Source: an uncultured Chitinophagaceae bacterium (GTDB taxonomy: Bacteria; Bacteroidota; Bacteroidia; Chitinophagales; Chitinophagaceae). Taken from it: a stretch of DNA of 11,694 nucleotides. The DNA lies in the NCBI GenBank assembly GCA_937900675.1, contig CALCEA010000073.1, forward strand, positions 1 through 11,694. The letters are read 5' to 3'. The position numbers were made by a program, and so were the translations under genes. The notes under the pieces are model-generated. The model was not told the DNA's origin. It made no database searches and saw only the letters and a program-made list of their open reading frames with translations. This document shows positions 5,608 through 11,694 of this stretch, in pieces; within the stretch, counting starts at the first letter, position 1, and the number at the start of each line of letters is the position of its first letter.

Positions 5608-6504
5608 TTGTCTAAAACAGTTTATATAATAGTAGGTCCTACTGCTGTTGGAAAAACTTCTTTAGCTATTCAATTGGCCAAACATTTGCAAACAGAGATT
5701 ATTTCTGCAGATGCTAGACAATGTTACAAGGAATTAACTATTGGTGTTGCAAGACCAAGTGTTGAAGAATTAAATACAGTGCCCCATCATTTTATTGCAA
5801 GCCACTCTATAATAGAAACAGTGAATGCATCTGTTTTTGAAAAATATGCTTTAGCCATTACGGAGAAATTATTTGAGCAAAAAGATTCGGTTGTGATGGT
5901 GGGAGGTACAGGTTTGTATATCAAAGCGTTTTGTGAAGGATTGGATGATATTCCTGCAATAGATCCATCTGTAAGAAAAAATATCACTCAATCTTATGAG
6001 GCTAATGGTTTGATTTGGTTGCAAGAACAATTGAAACAAAAAGATCCAGTCTATTGGGATCAGGCCGAGCAAGAAAATCCCCAAAGATTGATGCGTGCAT
6101 TGGAAGTAATGGAAGGATTGGGAAAATCGATTCTCACATTTCAATGTCATCAAAAAAAAGAGAGGCCTTTCAAAATTCGATTGATTGGATTAGAAATGGA
6201 TAGAGCAGTTTTATATGATAGAATTAACAAAAGAGTTGAGTTAATGATTGTTCAAGGTTTAAAGAAAGAAGTAGAAAGTCTTTTACCTCAATTTTCTTTA
6301 AATGCCCTTCAAACAGTGGGTTACAGCGAATGGATACCTTATTTCAATCAAGAGCAAGGTTTGGAGGAGGTAATTGCAGCCATCCAGCAAAATACTAGAC
6401 ATTATGCTAAGAGGCAAATGACCTGGTTTAAAAAAGACCCCATAGTTCAATGGTTTAATGCTTCTGCGCCTGATTTACTAAATACGATAATTGCAAAATT
6501 TTAG
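5608..6504 (+). CDS. miaA: tRNA dimethylallyltransferase
   Basis: It transfers dimethylallyl from DMAPP to N6 of A37 in tRNAs reading UNN codons, making i6A37. The 298-residue protein, normal for the family, has the P-loop GPTAVGKT (10-17) and the substrate motif ISADARQCYKELTIGVARPS (32-51). This motif has Ala36 where SADSRQ is more usual, while D35, R37 and Q38 are kept. VGGTGLYIKA (98-107), PQRLMRALEV, the late TVGYSEW and the C-terminal NTRHYAKRQMTWFKKDP are also present. The only well-placed start is a TTG at 5608-5610, giving MSKTVYIIVGPTAVGKT; there is no in-frame ATG or GTG just upstream. The start is 11 bp after the previous stop codon, so translational coupling to the acidic-tailed protein is plausible. 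No terminator follows before the M16 genes. Confidence 0.96.
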   Translation: MSKTVYIIVGPTAVGKTSLAIQLAKHLQTEIISADARQCYKELTIGVARPSVEELNTVPHHFIASHSIIETVNASVFEKYALAITEKLFEQKDSVVMVGGTGLYIKAFCEGLDDIPAIDPSVRKNITQSYEANGLIWLQEQLKQKDPVYWDQAEQENPQRLMRALEVMEGLGKSILTFQCHQKKERPFKIRLIGLEMDRAVLYDRINKRVELMIVQGLKKEVESLLPQFSLNALQTVGYSEWIPYFNQEQGLEEVIAAIQQNTRHYAKRQMTWFKKDPIVQWFNASAPDLLNTIIAKF

Positions 6505-6515
6505 CATTTATTTAT

Positions 6516-6546
6516 TTGCTCCAGTCTGCTATTCCCACTAGCTTTA
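6516..6546 (+). promoter_or_regulatory. Likely promoter of the M16 protease pair
   Basis: TTG (6516-6518) is followed after 20 bp by TAGCTTTA (6539-6546), which matches TAnnTTTG at five of six defined positions with near-ideal spacing. Transcription would begin around 6552, leaving a leader of about 20 nt before the ATG at 6573. It lies wholly in the 68-bp gap after miaA. Confidence 0.42.
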
Positions 6547-6572
6547 AGCATCAAAATTTTAAACTATACATA

Positions 6573-7898
6573 ATGAAAAAACAGTTTTTATTAAGCTGTC
6601 TTATGCTATTCATTGGAGCAACAGCATTTGCACAGTCTATTCAATTCGAAAAATATGTTTTACCCAATGGCTTAAAAGTGATTTTACATGAAGATCATTC
6701 GGCGCCTGTGGTAGCAGTAACTGCCTTATACCATGTGGGTTCTAAAAACGAAGACACTGCAAGAACAGGTTTTGCTCATTTTTTTGAACATTTATTATTT
6801 GAAGGTTCTGAAAATATTAAAAGAGGAGAGTTTGACAAGTATGTTACCAATGCAGGTGGTGCTTTGAATGCAAATACTTCTCAGGACAGAACTTTTTATT
6901 ATGAATTACTTCCATCTAATCAAGTGGACTTAGGTCTTTGGTTAGAAAGTGAAAGAATGATGCATGCTAAAATTGAACAAATTGGTGTGAACACTCAAAG
7001 AGAAGTGGTGAAAGAAGAGAAGCGTCAAAGAATGGATAACCGTCCTTATGGTAGTTTTTTGAATGAGATGTTAAAAAGAGCTTTCAAAGTTCATCCTTAT
7101 AGATGGTCTCCAATTGGTAGCATGGATCATTTAAATGCAGCTAAATTAGAAGAGTTTATACAATTCTATAAAACTTATTATGTTCCTAATAACTGCGTAT
7201 TGTCTATTGCAGGTGATTTTAATAAAGCTGAATTAAAAGAAAAAATTGCTGCTTATTTTGGATCCATTCCAAAAGGGACTATTGCTATAAATCGCCCAAA
7301 TATTAAAGAACCAGCTTTGGGTGGAGAAGTAAGAGATGTGATTTATGACAATATTCAATTGCCAGGCGTGTTCCAAGCCTATAGAGCACCAAAGCAAGGG
7401 GGCGATGAATATTATGCATTTAATGTATTATCTACTATTTTAAGTGGTGGAGCTTCTTCAAGAATGAATAAAATTTTAGTAGATAAAAAGCAAGAGGCTG
7501 CTGCAGCTCAATCAGTTCCTTTCTTTAATGAAGATGAGGGTGTGCTAATTACATTAGCTATTGCGAATGTGGGTGTAAAGATTGAGACCTTAGAGCAAAG
7601 TATGGATAGCGTAACATTCCAATTAAAAAATGAATTGGTAGGAGAAAGAGAGTTTCAAAAAGTAAAAAATCAAATTACCTCTGATCTAGTTTCTAGCAAA
7701 GCAACTATGGCTGGTATTGCAGAAAGTTTAGCGAATAACGAAGTGTATTTTGGTGATGCTAATTTGATTAACACAGAATTGGAAAAATATAATAAGGTAA
7801 CTAGAGAAGATGTTTTAAATGTGGCTAAAAAATATTTAAACAAGGATAATCGTGTAGTACTTTATTATTTACCAAAGCAAAAAACTGCTTCTAAATAA
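6573..7898 (+). CDS. Periplasmic M16 zinc protease (insulinase/MPP-like), active subunit
   Basis: A secreted metallopeptidase of 441 residues. A signal peptide (MKKQFLLSCLMLFIGATAFA, then Gln21) directs it to the periplasm. The inverted zinc-binding motif HFFEH is intact at 69-73, and Glu149, 75 residues beyond His73, fits the expected third zinc ligand (the family's HxxEH-x74-76-E). A second M16 lobe follows (about 240-430, including GGASSRMNKILVDKK), and the protein ends at KQKTASK, about one half of a full-length insulinase. This matches the two-subunit MPP/YmxG-type arrangement in which an active chain works with an inactive partner; the next gene, 26 bp downstream, is that partner. The start at 6573 is set by the signal peptide; a longer frame from TTG 6516 would put the signal sequence internal. 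Substrates are unknown. Confidence 0.94.
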   Translation: MKKQFLLSCLMLFIGATAFAQSIQFEKYVLPNGLKVILHEDHSAPVVAVTALYHVGSKNEDTARTGFAHFFEHLLFEGSENIKRGEFDKYVTNAGGALNANTSQDRTFYYELLPSNQVDLGLWLESERMMHAKIEQIGVNTQREVVKEEKRQRMDNRPYGSFLNEMLKRAFKVHPYRWSPIGSMDHLNAAKLEEFIQFYKTYYVPNNCVLSIAGDFNKAELKEKIAAYFGSIPKGTIAINRPNIKEPALGGEVRDVIYDNIQLPGVFQAYRAPKQGGDEYYAFNVLSTILSGGASSRMNKILVDKKQEAAAAQSVPFFNEDEGVLITLAIANVGVKIETLEQSMDSVTFQLKNELVGEREFQKVKNQITSDLVSSKATMAGIAESLANNEVYFGDANLINTELEKYNKVTREDVLNVAKKYLNKDNRVVLYYLPKQKTASK

Positions 7899-7924
7899 AA
7901 TCAACATATTTTAATTATCATATT

Positions 7925-9988
7925 ATGAAAAAGATATTCAATATAATTATCTGTCTTTTACCAATGGCTGCTATAGCTCAAAAGGTAGACAGAACTAAAG
8001 CGCCAGCACCTGGCAAAGCGCCTATTATCCAAGTAGGTAGTCCAGTTAAATTTACTTTGCCTAATGGCTTGAAAGTTTTTGTAGTAAAGAATACCAAATT
8101 GCCAAGAGTTATTGCAAGTTTAAACTTTGATATAGATGGATTTAAAGAAGGCGACAAAGCTGGATTAGCAGATATGGCCGGTCAATTGGTAAAAAGAGGT
8201 ACTACTACAAAGACTAAGGAGCAAGTGGATGAGGCTGTAGAATATCTAGGGGGGAGTCTTTCTACTTCTAGTACAAGTGCCGTGGCTATATCTTTAAAAT
8301 CTAATTTCCCTGCTTTATTTGGTATCATGGCTGAAGTGGTTTTACATCCGGCATTGAACTCAGATGAATTAGAGAAAGTAAGAAAGCAAACCATTTCTGG
8401 AATAGAAAGTAATAAAGATGATGCAGATGCTATAGCAGATAATGTAGTGAAGAAATTGGTGTATGGCGCTAACCATGCATTTGGTGAAATCATGACTACT
8501 AAAACAGTGAATGCAATCAAATTGGATGATGTTAAGACATTTGTAAACAATTATTGGAAGCCCAATATTGCTAGTTTGTTTTTTGTAGGAGATATAGAGC
8601 CTATGGAAGCGAAGAAATTAGCTGAAAAATATTTAGGTGCATGGCAAAAAGGAAATGTACCAGCACAACAATTTGAGAAATCTGCTAGACCTGCTAAAAC
8701 TTATGTAGCATTGGTTGATAGACCATCTGCTGTTCAAAGTGTAGTAACTATTGCAACTCCGATTCAATTAGTAAAAGGTGCACCAAATGATATTGCTTCC
8801 AATGTGATGAATAATATTTTAGGTGGTGGTTTCTCTGGTAGATTATTCGCTAATTTAAGAGAGAAGCATGGTTTTACTTATGGTGCTTATTCTTCTTTAA
8901 GATCTAATAAATATGTAGGTATTTTTAAGGCAGAAGCTTCTGTGAGAAATGAAAAAACAGACAGTTCAATTCAAGAAACCCTTGCTGAAATTAATAAAAT
9001 CAGAAATGAAAAAGTGGGCGAGGAAGAATTGAGTAGAATGAAAAATTATTTAGCAGGTGGTTTTGCAAGATCTTTGGAAAATCCAACAACTATTGCGGGA
9101 TTTGCTTTAGATATTGAAAAATACAATCTACCAGCAGATTATTACCAAAAGTATTTAACCAATCTAGCTTCTGTTAACGCTACACAGGTGCAAGAAGTTG
9201 CTTCTAGTTTATTGCAACCTGGACAATTGCATATTGTGGTAGTAGGTGATGCTAAGCAAGTGGCAAAGGGCTTGGAAAAGTATGGAGAGATAAAGTATTT
9301 TGATATAGAAGGCAATGAAGTGGCAGCCCCTAAAGAAGTTAAAGCAGATGCATCTTTAACGGTGGATGTTTTGATTAACAAAACTGTGGATGCAATGGGT
9401 GGAAAAGCTTCTATTGAAAAAATTAAGGATGTTCAATTAAATGGCAAAGTTGCCGTGATGGGACAATCTATTGATGTGGTGCAAAAAATCGTACAACCAG
9501 GTAGTGCTGTAATGCTCATGTCTATGGGTGGAATGGTGATTTCAAAGCAAGCTGTTGTGGATGGCAAATATGAAGTAAGTCAACAAGGCATGCAAGCACC
9601 TATTACGGATGATTTAAAAGAAGGTTTAGACGAGTCTGCTTATTTGGTACCTGAATTAATGTATTTGCAAAAAGGATATAAATTAAATATAGTTGGTATT
9701 GAGCAAGTAGACGGTAAAGATGCCATTGATGTTGAAATCACTTCTCCATCAGGTAAAAAATCACATAGATTCTATGACGCAGCATCTTATTTATTAGTGA
9801 AGACTACTAAGGTGGAAAAAGGTCCACAAGGTCCGGTAACTCAACAACAATACTACAAGAACTATCAAAAAGTTGATGGGGTAGCATTTGCAAAAGAAGC
9901 GGTAATGGACTTAGGACAATTTAAAATGAACCTAAGCTTTGATTCTATCAAAGTGAACCAAGGTTTGAAAGTAGAGGATCTTAAATAA
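7925..9988 (+). CDS. M16 protease partner subunit with degenerate zinc site and extra C-terminal domain
   Basis: A 687-residue secreted protein with signal peptide MKKIFNIIICLLPMAAIA followed by Gln19. Residues about 40-465 are M16 fold: TLPNGLKVFVV (44-54) opens the first lobe, and the second lobe keeps RLFANLREKHGFTYGAYSS (306-324) with the conserved Arg312 and Tyr319. Where the zinc motif should be (81-92) the sequence reads LADMAGQLVKRG: the two His and the Glu are replaced by D83, Q87 and G86. It cannot bind catalytic zinc there and probably shapes the chamber for the upstream subunit. Residues about 477-687 form a separate domain starting VDVLINKTVDAMGGKASIEK and rich in beta strands, resembling lipoprotein-carrier (LolA/LolB-like) sheets; that fold is inferred. 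It is co-transcribed with the active subunit and followed by a strong terminator. Confidence 0.92.
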   Translation: MKKIFNIIICLLPMAAIAQKVDRTKAPAPGKAPIIQVGSPVKFTLPNGLKVFVVKNTKLPRVIASLNFDIDGFKEGDKAGLADMAGQLVKRGTTTKTKEQVDEAVEYLGGSLSTSSTSAVAISLKSNFPALFGIMAEVVLHPALNSDELEKVRKQTISGIESNKDDADAIADNVVKKLVYGANHAFGEIMTTKTVNAIKLDDVKTFVNNYWKPNIASLFFVGDIEPMEAKKLAEKYLGAWQKGNVPAQQFEKSARPAKTYVALVDRPSAVQSVVTIATPIQLVKGAPNDIASNVMNNILGGGFSGRLFANLREKHGFTYGAYSSLRSNKYVGIFKAEASVRNEKTDSSIQETLAEINKIRNEKVGEEELSRMKNYLAGGFARSLENPTTIAGFALDIEKYNLPADYYQKYLTNLASVNATQVQEVASSLLQPGQLHIVVVGDAKQVAKGLEKYGEIKYFDIEGNEVAAPKEVKADASLTVDVLINKTVDAMGGKASIEKIKDVQLNGKVAVMGQSIDVVQKIVQPGSAVMLMSMGGMVISKQAVVDGKYEVSQQGMQAPITDDLKEGLDESAYLVPELMYLQKGYKLNIVGIEQVDGKDAIDVEITSPSGKKSHRFYDAASYLLVKTTKVEKGPQGPVTQQQYYKNYQKVDGVAFAKEAVMDLGQFKMNLSFDSIKVNQGLKVEDLK

Positions 9989-10006
9989 GCTTTAAAGCTG
10001 CATAAT

Positions 10007-10041
10007 AAAAAAACGCTCCAAGTTCTTGGAGCGTTTTTTTT
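10007..10041. terminator. Strong bidirectional intrinsic terminator
   Basis: A perfect 8-bp G/C-rich stem, CGCTCCAA (10014-10021) with TTGGAGCG (10026-10033), closes a GTTC loop. It is flanked by seven A on the left (10007-10013) and eight T on the right (10034-10041), so both strands read as hairpin plus U-tract. It sits between the M16 pair (plus) and the FadL-like gene (minus), which converge here, and should end both transcripts. Confidence 0.95.
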
Positions 10042-10064
10042 ATGGGAATTATTTAAGTAAATCT

Positions 10065-11576
10065 TTAGAATTTAATACCGTAACCAATACTAAAGATCAT
10101 TCTATTGCTTTTTTGTTCTGCGTAATAGTTGTCTTTATCTATCAGTCTATAAGGGAATATCGCATCTTTAGCAGAGATGTTTATAATGGTAAAGTCAATA
10201 AAATGATTGCCCATTCTGTATCCTAAACCACCACTGATAATCATGGTAGCAGCACTGATGCCATTATCTTTATAAGGTGATCCGTAATAAGCTGCACCTG
10301 CTCTTGCTAACCAAGCTTTAGATAATTTTAGTTCAGAGCCAATTTTAAAATTGATAGCATTTTTATAATTGTCCTTGATAAGATTATTTAAATCATGATA
10401 ATAATTCACTACTGAAGCATCATTATCTAAAGTGTAATATTTGGTATTGCTATAATTTACAAATTCCAAGTCTGCACTAATAAAACCTAATGGCTGAGTA
10501 GGCTTGCTTGGGCTAGCAAAGAAATAGCTACCACTTAAGATCGCTTTTGTAGGTGTGGTAACATTATAATTACTATAAGTTGGGTAGTAATTATTGCTAA
10601 ATTCGTTTCTCAAATTACCTGAACTTATGCCGCCTGGATATGCGTTGCTATACATTGAAGCACTCACGGCATCACTAAAGCTAATTAATTGAGGGGTATG
10701 CACTGTTAATCCCAATCTGAAGAAAGCTTCTGGTTTATAGATCAATCCTAATTTAGCACCAATACCAAATCCTTTAGAACTATAATTTTCGTAAAAATCA
10801 AAAATACCATCATTGTTATTGGAAAATGACTCTGTATAGTTTAATGAATTGGAGTAGTTGATCATTGGCATTACAATAGATCCACCTAAGTATAATTTAT
10901 CTTCTACATTGTTTGCCCAAGTAAAACTCATTTCATTATAACTACCTGTAGTAGTAGCGTCATAAAATTGATTTACATTTCCTTTTACAATAGCTTGGTA
11001 ATCTGTAACATTTTTGTTCGCATCAAGTACAGGTAGCACTAACTTTGATTGATATGCTAAAGAGCTTCCGTAAATATAATTTTGCTCTGCTTGCTTTAAG
11101 CTTGCTCCGTCATAGTATAATTGATCTGCGAATTTTTCTAAATAACTACTATAACTATTTTGCCCTCTAAAGCTATAACTGTTGTTGTAGTCTGCTAGTT
11201 TGGTAAAGCTAATAGAGAAATTGCTGTTTTTGTATTTGCTTTTTCTGTTGGCATCTGCAAAAACCATCCCTACAATACCTAGATTCATTTTATTATTGTC
11301 AATGCTAGATTTGTTACCAAAGTAGTTGAATTGATTGTTATTTGAATTGTAGTTAGTGGAGATATAGAATTCATTTGATTTGTAAAAGCCCAATCCAGCA
11401 GGGTTAATGCTAGTTGCAGATAAATCTCCGCCTAATGAACCCATAGCGCCACCTAATGCATTGCTTCTTGGAGTTCCATTGGGTGTTAGCCAAGACAATC
11501 TTAAAGCATCTTCTGGAGTTTGTGCGTTTACTAATGTAGTCGCACCCATGAGCACTAAGAATAAAAATTTCTTCAT
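10065..11576 (-). CDS. FadL/OmpP1/TodX-like outer-membrane beta-barrel protein
   Basis: Probably a 14-strand outer-membrane channel for hydrophobic compounds, as in the FadL family; the actual substrate is not evident. The 503-residue precursor has signal peptide MKKFLFLVLMGATTLVNA followed by Gln19. The mature N-terminus holds the hatch/plug signature PNGTPRSNALGGAMGSLGGD and TSINPAGLGFYKSNEF (about 33-71), typical of Bacteroidota FadL-like proteins. The rest alternates short amphipathic beta strands with Asn/Ser/Tyr-rich loops and ends GYGIKF, with the C-terminal aromatic residue recognised by the BAM assembly machinery. The start ATG at 11576 is fixed by the signal peptide. It lies 39 bp downstream of the truncated glycine-rich gene on the same strand and is probably co-transcribed with it. 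Transcription ends at the shared terminator at 10007-10041. Confidence 0.93.
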   Translation of the reverse strand: MKKFLFLVLMGATTLVNAQTPEDALRLSWLTPNGTPRSNALGGAMGSLGGDLSATSINPAGLGFYKSNEFYISTNYNSNNNQFNYFGNKSSIDNNKMNLGIVGMVFADANRKSKYKNSNFSISFTKLADYNNSYSFRGQNSYSSYLEKFADQLYYDGASLKQAEQNYIYGSSLAYQSKLVLPVLDANKNVTDYQAIVKGNVNQFYDATTTGSYNEMSFTWANNVEDKLYLGGSIVMPMINYSNSLNYTESFSNNNDGIFDFYENYSSKGFGIGAKLGLIYKPEAFFRLGLTVHTPQLISFSDAVSASMYSNAYPGGISSGNLRNEFSNNYYPTYSNYNVTTPTKAILSGSYFFASPSKPTQPLGFISADLEFVNYSNTKYYTLDNDASVVNYYHDLNNLIKDNYKNAINFKIGSELKLSKAWLARAGAAYYGSPYKDNGISAATMIISGGLGYRMGNHFIDFTIINISAKDAIFPYRLIDKDNYYAEQKSNRMIFSIGYGIKF

Positions 11577-11615
11577 AATGATTTATTTAAACAATTTCTT
11601 TTTTATTAAGTAAGA

Positions 11616-11694
11616 CTAACGACCACCGCCGCCTCTTCTACCACCGCCTACAAAATTTCCTCCACCACCGCCACTGCTTCCGCCAATACTACCT
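11616..11694 (-). CDS. C-terminal fragment of a Gly/Arg-rich protein, cut by the window edge
   Basis: Only the last 25 codons and the TAG stop (11616-11618) are present; the gene continues to the right beyond the window. The residues read GSIGGSSGGGGGNFVGGGRR followed by GGGGR: 16 glycines, mixed with Ser and Arg, ending in Arg. Codons differ at third positions and the frame has no internal stop, so this looks like a coding glycine-rich tail and not a simple DNA repeat. Such tails occur on bacterial RNA-binding proteins and DEAD-box helicases, and also on some Bacteroidota surface or TonB-dependent proteins; the fragment is too short to choose between them. It precedes the FadL-like gene in the same direction. 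Confidence 0.6.
   Translation of the reverse strand, partial: GSIGGSSGGGGGNFVGGGRRGGGGR

Noticed and set aside
6516..6572. N-terminal extension of the first M16 protease from TTG 6516
   Set aside because: It would place the signal peptide internally. The TTG is better explained as the -33 element of the promoter.
8182..9381. Minus-strand open frames opposite the second M16 subunit (8182-8550 and 9142-9381)
   Set aside because: Their products are Ser/Thr/Ala-rich translations of the reverse of a clearly conserved gene, with no family features of their own.
9988..9999. Perfect 12-bp palindrome AGCTTTAAAGCT at the end of the second M16 gene
   Set aside because: It is short, AT-rich in the middle and lacks a T-tract. 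The strong terminator 8 bp downstream explains transcription ending, so chance is the simplest reading.
10026..10226. Plus-strand open frame starting in the terminator and running opposite the FadL-like gene
   Set aside because: It begins inside the terminator hairpin and is antisense to the beta-barrel C-terminus; it has no recognisable domain.
28..11694. tRNA, rRNA, CRISPR arrays, insertion sequences, toxin-antitoxin or defence modules
   Set aside because: Reading both strands, I found no cloverleaf-like gene, regular direct repeats, transposase or defence-type domain. Nearly all sequence is accounted for by conserved genes.

Overview
This window looks like ordinary chromosome from an AT-rich member of the Bacteroidota. 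Three things support that: secreted proteins whose signal peptides end Ala|Gln, promoter-like motifs of the TTG-N(about 20)-TAnnTTTG type in place of a -35/-10 box, and little sign of Shine-Dalgarno sequences. The protein families (Bacteroidota-type DapD, paired M16 proteases, a FadL/OmpP1-like porin, a pRiA4b ORF-3-like protein beside tRNA genes) fit. The class is uncertain; Chitinophagia/Sphingobacteriia is my best guess. The first 27 bases match the 3' end of the Illumina TruSeq adapter, so the window begins at an untrimmed contig edge. Biological sequence starts at about position 28.

Layout, left to right. 28-200 is non-coding and holds two hairpins that probably end converging transcripts. 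201-1930 (minus) is a two-gene unit: dapD (lysine/diaminopimelate synthesis) followed without a gap by an EamA/DMT-type transporter whose true start codon is missing or non-canonical. A 47-bp divergent promoter region separates dapD from a TsaC/YwlC-type L-threonylcarbamoyladenylate synthase on the plus strand. That gene ends base-to-base against a minus-strand family 2 glycosyltransferase. From 3512 to 6504 on the plus strand come a CCA-adding tRNA nucleotidyltransferase with an HD domain, a pRiA4b ORF-3-like protein with a very acidic tail, and miaA. From 6573 to 9988 comes an M16 protease pair: one subunit with an intact zinc site, and one that has lost it and carries an extra C-terminal domain. 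A strong bidirectional terminator at 10007-10041 separates these from a minus-strand FadL-like outer-membrane protein. Upstream of that, at the right edge, is the glycine/arginine-rich C-terminus of a truncated gene.

Functionally, three genes within 4.6 kb mature or modify tRNA: t6A37 synthesis, CCA-end addition and i6A37 synthesis. The pRiA4b ORF-3-like protein of unknown role sits between two of them. The M16 pair and the FadL-like protein belong to the envelope. I found no mobile element, CRISPR array, rRNA or tRNA gene, and no convincing new multi-gene system. The points most worth a second look are the adapter, the transporter start codon, the acidic-tailed protein among the tRNA genes, and the degenerate M16 fusion.
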